Below are positions 1 to 9,554 of a stretch of DNA of 64,000 nt, piece by piece. This stretch comes from Piezodorus guildinii (taxonomy: Eukaryota > Arthropoda > Insecta > Hemiptera > Pentatomidae), in assembly GCA_023052935.1 (NCBI GenBank), contig CM041294.1, forward strand, positions 152,168,899 to 152,232,898, written 5' to 3'. How positions within the stretch are numbered: the stretch's first letter is position 1; the number at the start of each line of letters is the position of its first letter. The position numbers and the translations under genes were made by a program. The notes beneath the pieces are model-generated. The model made no database searches and had not been told where the DNA came from. It worked only from the letters and a program-made list of their open reading frames with translations.

Positions 1-165
1 GTAAATTTCGTGATTTTTTAAATTTACTACCTGAGATTGTGAAAAATGAGTTTCTTGTAAACACCAGCAATACGGTTGCTCTTCATTTAACAGTAGTTTA
101 AAGTATTCAAAGTGTTTGTAAAACCCATTACAGTTCCACTGTATAATAAAAGAATTGTTAACCAT
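1..165 (-). CDS. LINE ORF2, N-terminal start of AP-type endonuclease (runs off window)
   Basis: Reading the minus strand from an ATG at 165, 55 codons stay open to the window edge. The peptide begins MVNNSFIIQWNCNG and continues to CLQETHFS. The QWNCNG block and the QETH block match the first two conserved motifs of the apurinic-type endonuclease that opens ORF2 of Jockey-superfamily non-LTR retrotransposons; the E of QETH is normally a metal ligand. This enzyme nicks target DNA to prime reverse transcription. ORF1 lies immediately upstream on the same strand (ends at 218, 52-bp gap), the usual order. The rest of the endonuclease and the reverse transcriptase would lie left of the window. The frame is unbroken here, so this copy may be relatively young, although its ORF1 carries a stop. 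Confidence 0.8.
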   Translation of the reverse strand, partial: MVNNSFIIQWNCNGFYKHFEYFKLLLNEEQPYCWCLQETHFSQSQVVNLKNHEIY

Positions 166-217
166 AATGTAAAATTTTATAAAAATGTTTCCAAGAGATC
201 AGCTGCGTTGTTACCAA

Positions 218-1789
218 TTAATTATCCGTACTATCGTCTGTGTTACTTATAAAATCTGTTGCTTCCCACTGTTTTTTAAGAAGTTTTGTGATTTTAAGTT
301 TTGTTCTCCGATCAGTTATTAATGCTTTAGTATCTTTTAGCATGCCCCTAAGACCCTCCGTATTAGTAGTAAATTCCTGGACAAATTCACTGATGTTTTT
401 AGTATTGGGGTATATGTCGATTAACTTGATCATGTCTTCAAATGATATAGGGTACTTTTCTTTATTTCCTTCAATTGCCTGTCGAGCACTTTCAAAGTTA
501 ACCGAAGAATTATTTTTTTCAGCTTTTTTTAGTTTCTTCAATTTTTTACCTACGGGTTGAACTGGGGTCATCAATGGGTAGTCTTCAAAATTGATAATAT
601 TTTCAGGATCTTCCTGGGAATCTATGGTGAGGTTTAATTCGGTTGTTGATACAGTAGAAGGGGTAGAGCTAGAATGGCATCGTTTGACCCCGGATACCAC
701 GGTAGGTAGTAATATTAAATTATTGGGATTATTGAGAGCAGTCGATTGAGTAGGGTTATCTAAGGCGCCACCGCTAGTAAGCTGGTTGTCATGACTACCA
801 GACAACAGCTCCACTGTACCGCCTCTGGCAGCCTTAGGCACTGGTGAAGTACTAGCGTTGTCATGGCTACTGGCTAGCCTGGCCTCTACTATGTTATCAG
901 TGCTGGGTAAAACATGATTAGGCATATCGAGTAGCGAGCGATCGGTATTTGTTTGTTCACTGACGCTACTAAATACTTCTGGATTGAAATTAATTAATGT
1001 AGCCTCGTTTTCTTTGTTTTGGGGCTCAGAGATATCTATATCATTCTCACACTCTGGGCAATCGGTAGAGATATGCCCTGGCTGTTTGCAAATAAAACAG
1101 GTGACAATGTCTTCACCTAAAAAAATTCGGTAAGCTACATTATCGTGTTTAATTAACAATGAAGATGGGAGTTTGGTTAGGTCCTCAGGTGGGATGTAGA
1201 CTTGTCTACGAAAACTTAAAACATGGGCCAACCGTGGGTCTTGGTACCCTGCCCTGAGAAAGTGCATTGGTGAAACTAACCTCAACCCTAGTTTTTTCAG
1301 TTCATTTTCTATAGTATCATGAGGTATGGAAGGGCAAGCATTAGAAATAATAATTCGTTTTGCTGGATTAATTAACCGTTTTATGTGAATTTCTTTGTCG
1401 TTAATAACTATTGATTTATGATTCCTAATGATATTATCTACTGCCTCTTTGTTACTGAAGTGAATGCAAAACCGGGAATTGGAAATTCTTGATGTGTATC
1501 GGATGAATTTTGGGTCGATTAGGGCTGCGATTTTGATTACGTACTCTTTCTGTTTGATACCCGGAACAGTGTGTAATATTATAGCGTTTTATCGCTTTGA
1601 AAACTTTTCTGATGCGGTGGCTTTGGCATAGCTGATTTCAGTAGGTTTGAGGTTAGGTGTTACTTTATTGGTTGTTTGTCGGTTTTCCATCTCTTTTTGA
1701 CTATTACTGTTTATTTTCATGACATTAGAGGTAACTGAGGATTTAATGGGGGTAGCTGCCATCGCTACAGAGCCAAAAGCTCTGAGCAC
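218..1789 (-). pseudogene. LINE ORF1 (gag-like nucleic-acid-binding protein), one internal stop
   Basis: One frame runs from an ATG at 1789 to a stop at 218, about 523 codons, interrupted only by a TAA at 1589-1591; I read the stretch between 1588 and 1286 codon by codon and it is open. Near 1085-1125 the protein has a CCHC knuckle (CFICKQPGHISTDC). The part before it (peptides such as YVIKIAALIDPKF and RFCIHFSNKEAVDN) has the hydrophobic pattern of the RRM-like region of insect LINE ORF1 proteins. The C-terminal 250 residues are rich in S, T and N and then in lysine. ORF1 proteins coat the element RNA and carry it to the target. The first ATG could instead be the second one (near MAATPIKSS). 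The single stop makes this copy defective unless read through; a sequencing error is also possible. Confidence 0.82.
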
Positions 1790-2050
1790 CTATAATAGGC
1801 GTATATTCGCCCAATTTCTTATTGAAATACCAATTCTCACTTTCGTGATGGAACACGCACCCTTAAATTGCCTAAACTGCACAAAGTAATGTCTATTTTT
1901 TCAAGAAAAACACTTATAAATTAATGAAACTGTAAGACTGACCTGAAGTGCGTCTGCTTCGCATGGGTCCCAAACAGCTGATACGATTATTTTTAATATT
2001 ATTAATTTTAATATATATAACTCCTTTAAATATATATATATATACACATA
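1790..2050. other. LINE 5' leader and AT-rich flank
   Basis: About 100 bases upstream of ORF1 are probably the LINE 5' untranslated region, but no clear 5' end or target duplication is visible. The rest is AT-rich, with a short (TA)n run at about 2030-2044 just before the Tc1-like element. Confidence 0.4.
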
Positions 2051-2299
2051 CACTCATCCAAAAAAGTTTCCATAAAGCATAATATTAATTTGTAGGGCTA
2101 TTTATTTACAACTTAACACTTTCCTAATGTACAAATTATCAATACTCATATTAAATTTATTTATTTTCATTTCATCATGAATATCAAACCAAGCAGAATG
2201 TTATATGCTTATGATAGGTCAAAAAAGTTTCCATACACTTCCAATAATAATTCTATTTGTTGTACTATTACCGTTTTTCCAGTGTTATATGTATAAGGA
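2051..2299 (+). repeat. Tc1-like left inverted repeat with two direct-repeat sites
   Basis: This matches the reverse complement of 4034-4292 along its length, including taatgtacaaatta, tcatgaatat and gtgttatatgtata. Candidate transposase-binding motifs (caaaaaagtttccata) start near 2060 and near 2220. Confidence 0.75.
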
Positions 2300-2480
2300 G
2301 GAAATTCCAATTTGGATCTGCTGCTCAACTTCGCTGAGTTGCTACGGTACACAGCATACCGCATCAATCCCGAAGACAATCTTAAAGAAAAAAGATAGAG
2401 AGAGATTCTGCCAAATAGGAAATACATATATTTTACTAATTTTGAAATCGATCATGGACATCTGAAAATCCAGACCAGCC

Positions 2481-2849
2481 TCAATATATATGCTGATGCA
2501 GGATTCCCAGTGAGTCCAAGATTACGGTCTCCGCCATGTTTTGCATCTCATTTTTTCCGAGTCCATAGTTCTCTAAAAATAATCCAGTGGCTACTGGGAT
2601 GGTCCCTCTGCTTCTGAACCAAAGTCCCACGACTTTAAATTCCCTTTCACCGAACTCCTCACGAAATATTTTCCTCAGGTATGGAATACATTTTGTATAA
2701 ATGTTCTCTTTCTCCTCTTGAATCCTCTTGCCTTGTTCCTGGCCATTTGTTTCATATCTGATAGTGGGGTCAACTATTAGTGCTCCATTTTTTGTGGCAT
2801 TAAATGCTAAGATATCCACAAATCTTGTCGACCCATCTGTATCAAGCAA
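2481..2849 (-). pseudogene. R2-like restriction-like endonuclease domain
   Basis: Minus-strand frame of about 122 codons with the pattern R-x-V-D-I-L-A ... I-V-D-P-T-I-R-Y-E. This is the acidic-residue arrangement of the REL endonuclease at the C-terminus of R2-type LINEs, which cuts one DNA strand to start target-primed reverse transcription. The frame overlaps the upstream zinc-finger frame by a few bases at 2842-2849 and is offset from it, so a one-base frameshift lies in the T-rich stretch near 2850-2860. The later part (about 2490-2650) is a positively charged C-terminal extension that I do not assign. The protein ends at 2481. The identification rests on motif order, not on a database search. 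Confidence 0.65.
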
Positions 2850-3338
2850 AGCAAAAAACTTCCTGAAAACATTTATACTTTTTCACTTCCAAAAGTTCTG
2901 ATATTTCTTTCTTTATGCGGTTGTGCCGGCGGGTAACGAGAAGCATGTTATGTGTACATTTTCCCAACACATGTGAAGGGGTTTCTAACTCTCGACCGCA
3001 TCTGCGGCAGAGGGGTCCAACAGCTTCGTTACCCTGGCATCTCGATCCAGGGACTCCACGAAGTGGTGCGTAGCTTATGTTCAATTTGAGTGCGTTGGTC
3101 CACTCTGATCCTGTTAACATCTTTCGATCGAACATAAACCTGTTTACGCTCGGGTTGGCTTTAAAATGGACCACGCCTACACCCTGCCACTTGCACTGGC
3201 TCCACTCCTCAAAAGACTTTTCCCTCAAGAACTGCCTCACTCTTTTTACCATGAGAGGGGCCTCCATATCATTTCCCTCAATCCGCAGTAGTTCGGTGCA
3301 CTCGCGGATCTCCTCCGTTAATTTGAAAATATTTTGAA
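2842..3338 (-). pseudogene. R2-like LINE C-terminal CCHC zinc-finger region
   Basis: The frame is open from about 3338 and includes an ATG at 3267. The peptide GPLCRRCGRELETPSHVLGK, followed by C and then a TRRHNRI block, gives C-x2-C-x8-H-x4-C and the downstream RHN motif found between the reverse transcriptase and the REL endonuclease in R2-clade LINEs. Upstream residues (VKRVRQFLREKSFEEWSQ) resemble the region after the RT thumb. The frame ends at 2842 in a premature stop caused by a frameshift into the endonuclease frame. The reverse transcriptase itself is missing (5' truncation near 3340). Confidence 0.7.
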
Positions 3339-3413
3339 ACAGGGTGTCTGTTACTCCGGCATATTATTATTTATGATGATATGTATACGATATGTATGTG
3401 ATATACTCGGATG

Positions 3414-3446
3414 TACACTTACTCAAAAAGGTTTCCATACACCAAT
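3414..3446 (+). repeat. Internal copy of the Tc1-like tip
   Basis: TA followed by cacttactcaaaaaggtttc and a few further matching bases repeats the outer tip of the transposon in the left-end orientation. It marks the end of a second, internally deleted copy (3414-4292), or a tip moved by rearrangement. Confidence 0.6.
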
Positions 3447-3860
3447 AAATAAATTCTTAGTTTTGAAAGCTGAAGTTGATTTCCTACCCACTTCTGACCC
3501 TCCATCTGGCCCAAAAATATTAAATTTGGATTTCTAAGAGAACATGACCCGTTCCTAGAAATATTTGGGTTTATTTACAACCTCCCTAGCAAATTACAGC
3601 CGCTTCTGGTTTAACTTACTGGATAAGGGCTTTCTTCTTGCGGCTAGACCACTATATCTTTCCCTTCTTAGAATATTTTTGTCTGATTTTTGGTGGACTT
3701 AAATCCCATTGTACCTATTTATTGTGATGGCCATTGAGGTGTCGGTAGTGTGAGGATTTGCATTGACTTCAGCAAGGATGACTCGCCCCTAGCGATTCTC
3801 CAGTGTCCTGTCATCCAGTACGTGTTTTATCCTCCAAAAATTTTAACTCTTTATGTCTTT
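3446..3860 (-). pseudogene. Decayed Tc1-like transposase, N-terminal third
   Basis: Reading right to left on the minus strand gives fragments in the order expected of a Tc1 transposase: a helix-turn-helix tail (RRERYSGLAARRKPLSS), then K-RL-FARE, then FS-KSKFNIFGPDGGSEVGRK. The last block corresponds to the SDES-KFN-FGPDG motif that carries the first catalytic aspartate. At least three stops and one altered catalytic position are present. The frame breaks off near 3446 at the internal tip copy, so the other two acidic residues of the triad are absent. The enzyme would have cut and pasted elements bearing the flanking inverted repeats; this copy is dead. Confidence 0.7.
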
Positions 3861-4033
3861 GTAGTCTATACTGTACAGTAGCATGTGACTTATTCAACAG
3901 ATATGCATTTTTTTTCTCATAGATAAGCCCTGCGAACCATAAGCTCTCTCAAATCACGAGAAAAGCGCATATTAAAAATAAATCAGTTTTCTAGCCCAAG
4001 TAAAGTTAATACTGAACTAAGATAAGAGATAAG

Positions 4034-4292
4034 ATTTATACATATAACACAGGAAAGACGGTGATAGTACAACGAATAGGATTAATATTAAAAGTGTATG
4101 GAAACTTTTTTGAACTACCGTAAACAAATGACATCCTGTCTCATTTCATATTCATGATAAAATTAAAATAAATAAATATATTTTTTATTTATTATTAGTA
4201 ATAATAATTTGTACATTAGGGAATTGTTAAGATGAAAATAAATAGCTATGCAAAATAAAATCATGCTATATGGAAACTTTTTTGAGTGAGTG
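4034..4292 (-). repeat. Tc1-like right inverted repeat with two direct-repeat sites
   Basis: Inverted partner of 2051-2299. The two internal motifs (tatggaaacttttttga) start near 4099 and near 4270. TA follows at 4293. Confidence 0.75.
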
Positions 4293-4605
4293 TATACAAC
4301 AACAAAAGTATTATGAAAACAATGTTATAGAATATAATTGTGTTGGACAAAATGAAAAATAAATGAATTGATTTAGAGAATATTATATTTTTTATATAGG
4401 TAAGTGAAAGTAACAAATATTAAAAGTCGATATAATTTAAATAATTATAAATATATGGTTATGATTGTTTGTATGATGTTTATTTATTTGCCAACTTTTT
4501 ATTTATCTCAATTATAGGTTGTTGTTTTGTTGTTTGTATTTATTATTATTTTATTGTGTATATATATATATATATGAATTTATTTATTTTCTATTTTATG
4601 TAATT

Positions 4606-5038
4606 CGGACGGAGTAGAGCTTTCGGGCTCTACTAAACCATCAAATTCTTTCCGTATCCAATCCCTACAATCCAAAATCCTTCGTAAAATCCTCAATGCT
4701 CCTTATTTTGTAACTAATAAACTAATCCACAAAGACATTAATATTCCGTATGTTGCTGATTTGGCCCTATCTAGATACCATTCCTTTCATGATAAACTCC
4801 ATTCCCACCCTAATCCTCTAGTTTCAATCCTTTCTTCCTCTTCAATTCTCGACAATCCTCCGAGGCGTCTGAAAAGGAGATGGCCCCGAGACCATCTAGT
4901 TTAGATTAGTTACAGGAGTGCTACCATTGGGTAGTTCTTCTACAAGTCTTTTTCATGTCATTTTCTAATATCATATTTACTTGATGTATTTTTTTTTAGT
5001 ACAGTTGTAAATTTCAATAAATTATGTTTTAAAAAAAA
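4606..5038 (+). mobile_element. Jockey-like LINE, 5'-truncated 3' end, with target duplication
   Basis: It contains the last about 100 codons of a Jockey-like ORF2: SSKSSNS/RIQSLQSK, KILNAPYFVTNK, HKDLNIPYVADL and DNPPRRLKRRW-PRD. A 3' untranslated region ending in poly(A) follows. The 8-bp sequence atgtaatt flanks it at 4598-4605 and 5039-5046. The same 3' end occurs at least eight more times in the window. Confidence 0.85.
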
Positions 5039-5046
5039 ATGTAATT

Positions 5047-5674
5047 TGACTATTGTTATTATTTTCTGTATATATTGTATAAATGTGGTCTCATATCACT
5101 ATTACTATAGTTCATTTTGTAACAAATCGTAATATATCTCAATAAATAAATAAAATAAAAAAAATTATAAATATATACAATTAGCCGTAAATTAAGTAAT
5201 ATAATGCCTCGGTGAGATATATAGAAACCTGTTCTCTTGGGACGCGTGTCTTTGTTTTGTTTCATTCCGGGAGACTAGTTCATTGGTCCCTGCGCCTTCT
5301 TTCCATTCATTAGATCATATTTTCTTAATTAACTTACACGTAAATAACATTAAATAAGAAAACTGATCTTGAAGATTAACTCTTGGTTGGATGGAGTAAT
5401 GAAATAAGAAGATAAGAGGAACGGTACACTCGAGAAAGTCTAAAATAATCGTATATACAAACCCGCAACACAATACCATTCCAGCTATCCATTACTATAT
5501 AATAACTGTAGCCATTCTCGGAAAGTCGATAAATTTTATATTTCTTACTCAGATGTAGGAGTAATTTTATTCTAGTTAACTAGGTGTATGAAAAGCATCT
5601 GTCTCCTTAAATAATCGATTTATCTTTTAATTGAAGGTCAATATTTTTTTTTAATATAACACCTGTTTTTGACT
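5047..5674. other. No gene seen
   Basis: AT-rich, with no recognised repeat apart from the (taa)n tail at about 5681-5694 that belongs to the RTE-like element to the right. Confidence 0.5.
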
Positions 5675-5679
5675 CTATA

Positions 5680-6470
5680 ATAATAATAATAATAGGCTTA
5701 CCGAACCCGAAGGTTCGATGCCGATACCACCAAACTTCGCCTGCACAGACTCGTCCAATGTTCGCCGGTCAAGCCCAAGCCCCCGTTCCTCACCGAGCCC
5801 AGCAACTTTACACGTCCATTTGAGTCTCCGCGATGCTATCAACTCAATTATATTCACAGGGTACAAACTCCGCAATTCCGTGTTGTGCAACCTTCTAAAC
5901 TCCCCAGTGGCCTCATCTCTCTTCGGACCAAATATTCTACGCAGTACCTTATTTTCGAAAACCTTAAGCCGTTGTTCATCCTTCAAAGTAAGCGGCCACG
6001 TTTCACATCCGTAAAGAACCGTCGGAAGAATAATAGTTTTATAAATTATAACCTTTAAGTTTTTAGATTGAAGCCGCGAGCTAAGTAATTTAGTAACTGA
6101 ATAATAACACGCATTTCCCACCTTTAACCGGAACTTTATTTCTTCCTGGATTTCATTTTTTCTTGTTATCATTCATGTATGCCTGAAATATTAATATCAT
6201 CAAGATCGCACCATTTATGCTTCTAAACATATATTTCGTCTTATCGGTATTTAATTCGAGACCTATTTGTTTACCGGTTTTTATTAACACACTTGTATTT
6301 AGTTGTATGGTTTCCGTGTCTTCACCTAGCAGTACCAAATCATCGGCATACCCCAAAACCGAAATCTTGTCACCCATATTTAAGCCTTTCTCGGTACACA
6401 TCATCTTTTCTATGTCATATTCTAAAGCTATATTAAACAAAACAGGTGAAAGGGAGTCATCCTGTTTTTG
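5680..6470 (-). pseudogene. RTE-like LINE reverse transcriptase, C-terminal part
   Basis: The minus strand encodes DSLSPVLFNIALEY, then LGYADDLVLLGED (RT motif C with the YADD active site), ELNTDKTKYMF, and downstream ILPTVLYGCETWPLTLKDEQ and LRRIFGPKRDE. This is the palm-to-thumb part of an RTE-like reverse transcriptase. A frameshift near 6150-6175 splits it, and about 90 bases are missing relative to the copy at 37504. The 3' end carries a (TAA)n tail, as is usual for RTE-clade LINEs. The end sequence (tcgaacct-tcggg-tcggtaagcc) is shared with copies at 31444 and 37140. The 5' end joins directly to Jockey-like sequence at about 6470. Confidence 0.75.
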
Positions 6471-6705
6471 AGTGAGCAGGGAGTTTAGGATGAAAATAAG
6501 TACATCTAAACGGACTAAGTCATCAACTATTGGGATATTTAGGTCTTTATGGATGATTTTATTAGTAACAAAGTAAGGAGCATTGAGGATTTTTCGGAGG
6601 AATTTGGATTGCAAGAATTGGATGCGAGAGGAATTTGATGGTTTAGCGGACCCCCATAGCTTGTTGCCGTAGGTCAAAATTGGCCTGATAATCCATTGAA
6701 TTCTA
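6471..6705 (-). pseudogene. Jockey-like LINE fragment fused to the RTE-like copy
   Basis: The minus strand encodes MTYGNKLWGSAKPSNSSRIQ, then RKILNAPYFVTNKIIHKDL and later residues of the Jockey-like C-terminus. It then changes without a stop into RTE-like RT sequence, making a 174-codon open frame from two unrelated LINEs. The missing Jockey 3' end is not found on the far side of the RTE copy, so this is not a simple insertion. Template switching during reverse transcription is one explanation, later deletion another. Confidence 0.75.
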
Positions 6706-6779
6706 AAACGATTTTTTTTATTAAGTACAACCTAAGTTTAGTATAGATTGCTCAATACAATCTTATTTTGAAAGAACTT

Positions 6780-7101
6780 TTTTTTTTTCCCTACATTTTT
6801 ATTGATACAGAATCGACCTCGGTATGATATCAATCTTCAAAGACTTCGGGATCCGGTTCGTTAGCGGAGTGTTTAATTTTGACTGATAGATAAATAAATA
6901 CCCGAGGCGATGACTGGAAGGCGTCCAATCAGAAAGCGCTATTTGGCTGAGTGCTTGTGAGAGTCCCTTCGCGGTCCCGAATGCCTCGTCATCATTTGAA
7001 CAGCAATCCAACCGGAACCACTTTGCACTTTGTTCGCCTCTCTTATTTCCAATCTCATCCATCGGATAGGCTAGCCAATTTTTTTTTTTTTTTTTTTTTT
7101 T
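6780..7101. other. GC-richer segment between two poly(T) runs
   Basis: About 290 bases of clearly higher GC, with a run of about 12 T at the left and of more than 20 T at the right (7078-7101). It may be a retroposed sequence. I recognise neither a protein nor tRNA boxes. Confidence 0.3.
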
Positions 7102-7379
7102 GTTACATTTTGGCATGAATAAAGCAATCTTCATACTGCTGATATTTTATTACCAAGTATCAACTATTTTCAAAGCTTTCAAATACGAAAAACACAGTCC
7201 AAAGTTTGCTTATTCATTTAACTTCATATTTACCAAATCAGTGCATGTACACTTTATGAATTTGAAAAGTAAAACATATACTTATAGGTTCCATCATTAA
7301 ACAATGTAAGATATTTACGTATGACACTAAATATAAACCTGAATTAAAAAAAAAAACTGTCCATAGAAAAATGCTGAAA

Positions 7380-7860
7380 ATTCTTACACAATGGTTTATT
7401 ATTTCCAAATAATTATATTAGTGTATAACTGGTTATATAGGCAATTAACTAATATCAAAAGGAATAAAAAATTAAAGGAAAATAGTATGTTACCACTGTT
7501 AATTTCAAAACGCTATATCTCTGCTAGTTCTAGACCAATTTCAATGATCCTTTTTTCATTTTGTAGGAAATTTAAACCTCTCTGAAATAATAACAAGGAC
7601 TCGTTGGAAGCCCTAGTATTTTTTTGGCGAATTAAAAAAAAATGGTCGAGTAGTCACGGAGAAATGTCACGGACATCATAAGGCGGACAGCCGACTAACT
7701 GATTTTTTTTAAAATTATTTATTCGGGTTCTACGTATTTTGAAACGTAAGCCCTTAAATTTTCAAAGCGGGATTTTTTTTTTATTTCTTTGGTCGATTGC
7801 AAAGGATCATTATTAAAAATAATAAACCAAAAGAGAATTTTTAAAAATTTATTATTTATT
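7380..7860 (+). repeat. Dispersed repeat Q, copy 1
   Basis: The stretch cacaatggtttattatttcc...ggcaattaactaatat matches 22036-22245. A later stretch (ttattcgggttctacgta, tgaaacgtaagc) matches the reverse complement of 16690-16800. Three partial copies therefore define a dispersed family, with no coding capacity recognised. Confidence 0.6.
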
Positions 7861-8164
7861 GAAATTTACAACTTTTTTGCATAACGTAACCAGTAAATAT
7901 GCTTATAGACAAATTACATGAAGCAGATTTGTGAAGAAGCTTTACAAATCTCCGCTTTACTGTAACGGTGATGAGGACTTCCAACTGCTCCCCAAATTGT
8001 GAAAGTGTTTTCAAGTCTGCTTCCTTTTCTAAATATTTTTTTAGACCAGCAACCTCGATAATCATAAATATCCGTTGCTCTAATGTTTGGAGCTTTTTAC
8101 AATGTATCCACCTGGAAATGTAAATAAACAGACTAAATATTATTTTTTATGATATTGGCAGCAC
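7861..8164. other. No gene seen
   Basis: AT-rich. A 69-codon minus-strand frame at 7856-8065 shows no recognised domain. Confidence 0.4.
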
Positions 8165-8690
8165 TTCAATAAATGTTCTTAACCAGAAGGTCTCGCGGTC
8201 ATCTCATTTTCAGACGGCTTAGAGGATTATTAGGAATTAGCGGGGAAACAAGATTTGAAACTCGTGGGATAGGTCTTTATTGATGAGTTGAGATGACAAA
8301 AAAAGGGGCATTGAGGATATTACGAAGAAGTGTAAGGATTGGATACAAGAAGTTTTGATTGTTTGTTAGAGCCCTAAAGCTCAACTTCTTAAGTCCAAAT
8401 AGGCCTTATGTTGGTCATGTAATTGAGTCCTTAGTAGTAAAGTGGAAGGTTAGAGTGTTAGTCAAGTAAGTGTTGAGGTAGCTAAAAACATCGAGCAGTT
8501 TCTTGTCATTTCAATCATGTATTAGAGTTACAAGTATGAAGTTTATCAAGGTATAGTTTTAGATATCGGTTCCGTCCAGCAGGGACAAGTGGAGTGTTAT
8601 TGAAGGCCAGAATGTTATAGGTTTAAGACGAAGGGTGCAGTTTATTTGATGGGGTTTACAGAGAGGATCTCAGCTTAAATTCTACTGGAT
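8165..8690 (-). mobile_element. Jockey-like LINE, decayed 3' part
   Basis: The order accagaaggtctcgcggtca, aggattattagg, ggcattgaggat and ggattggat is the reverse complement of the Jockey 3' coding end seen intact at 38918-39412. Many stops and small indels make this an old copy. Confidence 0.75.
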
Positions 8691-8734
8691 AAAACGCATA
8701 ATGTATTAGCTACTTGGTAGGAATTCTCAAAGAC

Positions 8735-8951
8735 AGTCGAGAATAAGCTTCTGTCTTCAAATGATTATTTTCAAAATAAAGTACATCGTATAGTCGGTGC
8801 TCCATTGTACGTCAGAAATAAGTTTTTGCATAAAGAACTAAAAGTTGACTTTGGAAAAATAATTAGATATGCATATAAGCATGGCAGGAGAATAAAAAGT
8901 AATGTTGATCCAGGATACTTTTCTTATTTGAGGAAGCTGCGTGTCAGATAA
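8735..8951 (+). pseudogene. C-terminus of a second Jockey-type LINE
   Basis: The plus-strand frame reads KVHRIVGAPLYVRNKFLHKE, then LKVDFGKIIRYAYKHGRRIK and a stop near 8951. The APLYVRN...LH-EL pattern matches the C-terminal region after the RT of Jockey elements, but the sequence differs clearly from the main Jockey-like family here, so it is another family. No tail or target duplication was identified. Confidence 0.55.
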
Positions 8952-9117
8952 GGCGGCTGAGGAGAGTAAATTATTGCGATTTGGTAAGAAGTTTAATTAC
9001 TTCTAGTTAATACATTGGAAGTCAAAAAGAGAGATAGATACATTTTGCTCTTGGAATTAAAACAACAACGGGTATCTGACATTGCACATGCTTTAGAATG
9101 AGGTTTACCTACACAAA

Positions 9118-9185
9118 GGTGACCTTGGGTTCTATGCCTCTAGGGCTGCTATGCTAGACGCTACACCACAGGTGATCCCACAATC
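9118..9185 (-). repeat. SINE-B fragment
   Basis: tatgctagacgctacaccac resembles the tRNA-related head of SINE-B in reverse (compare tatgctagccactacaccac at about 34187). Confidence 0.45.
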
Positions 9186-9224
9186 CTAAATTTTTCGGGA
9201 AATTATAAAGTACTTGAATAGGTT

Positions 9225-9400
9225 GCACACAGTGGATAGTGAACTATATTGATCTTTGTGTCCCGAATTCGAACCCTGGTGTGGAAGGATAATTATTTAT
9301 TCAGATATGTCAGCCGTGACGAGACCCTGTGGTAGCGTACTCTCTGGGGCACACTCAATCCTCATGAACTCTCAACCGGTAGTTAACTTGGAAAATATAC
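9225..9400 (+). repeat. SINE-C partial copy
   Basis: It has a B-box-like gaattcgaaccctg, then the family body attatttattcagatatgtc and agccgtgacgagaccct, matching 39950-40060. Confidence 0.55.
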
Positions 9401-9554
9401 TTTTTGCTTGAATTGCATACGGGAAATTTATTTAGTCTTGTTCGAGGATTTCATGTAAGATACTTGTTAAGATCTGGATAGACACACTTTTCGATTCTTT
9501 TTGATTGTTATAGGTTATTATTTAACATTTCTTTAAGATGTAATGTCGTTTATA

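Larger units (their letters stand above)
2300..3338 (-). mobile_element. R2-like LINE 3' fragment
   Basis: A 5'-truncated LINE fragment on the minus strand. It contains a CCHC zinc motif and a restriction-enzyme-like endonuclease domain, both typical of the C-terminus of R2-clade elements, followed by a 3' tail (about 2300-2420). The tail recurs at 40912-41010 and the endonuclease region recurs at 31008-31078, which confirms that this is a dispersed family. No poly(A) or target duplication was found. The fragment sits inside the Tc1-like transposon. Confidence 0.7.
2051..4292 (-). mobile_element. Tc1-like DNA transposon with long inverted repeats, interior rearranged
   Basis: The ends read CACTCATCC... 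(2051) and ...GAGTGAGTG (4292), each flanked by TA (2049-2050 and 4293-4294), the Tc1/mariner target duplication. The outer 250 bases are inverted copies of each other. Within each inverted repeat the motif caaaaaagtttccata occurs twice, near the tip and again about 165 bases in, which is the IR/DR arrangement of transposase-binding sites known in some Tc1 members (Sleeping Beauty, Minos, Bari3). A decayed Tc1 transposase reads on the minus strand at about 3446-3860. The middle left is filled by an R2-like LINE fragment, and an extra inner copy of the tip lies at 3414-3446, so the element has been invaded and rearranged. It cannot be autonomous. Confidence 0.75.

Noticed and set aside
240..560. 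Plus-strand 106-codon ORF opposite LINE ORF1
   Set aside because: Shadow of the ORF1 on the other strand; no independent features.
6153..6677. Single 174-codon gene
   Set aside because: The two halves belong to different LINEs; the open frame is accidental.
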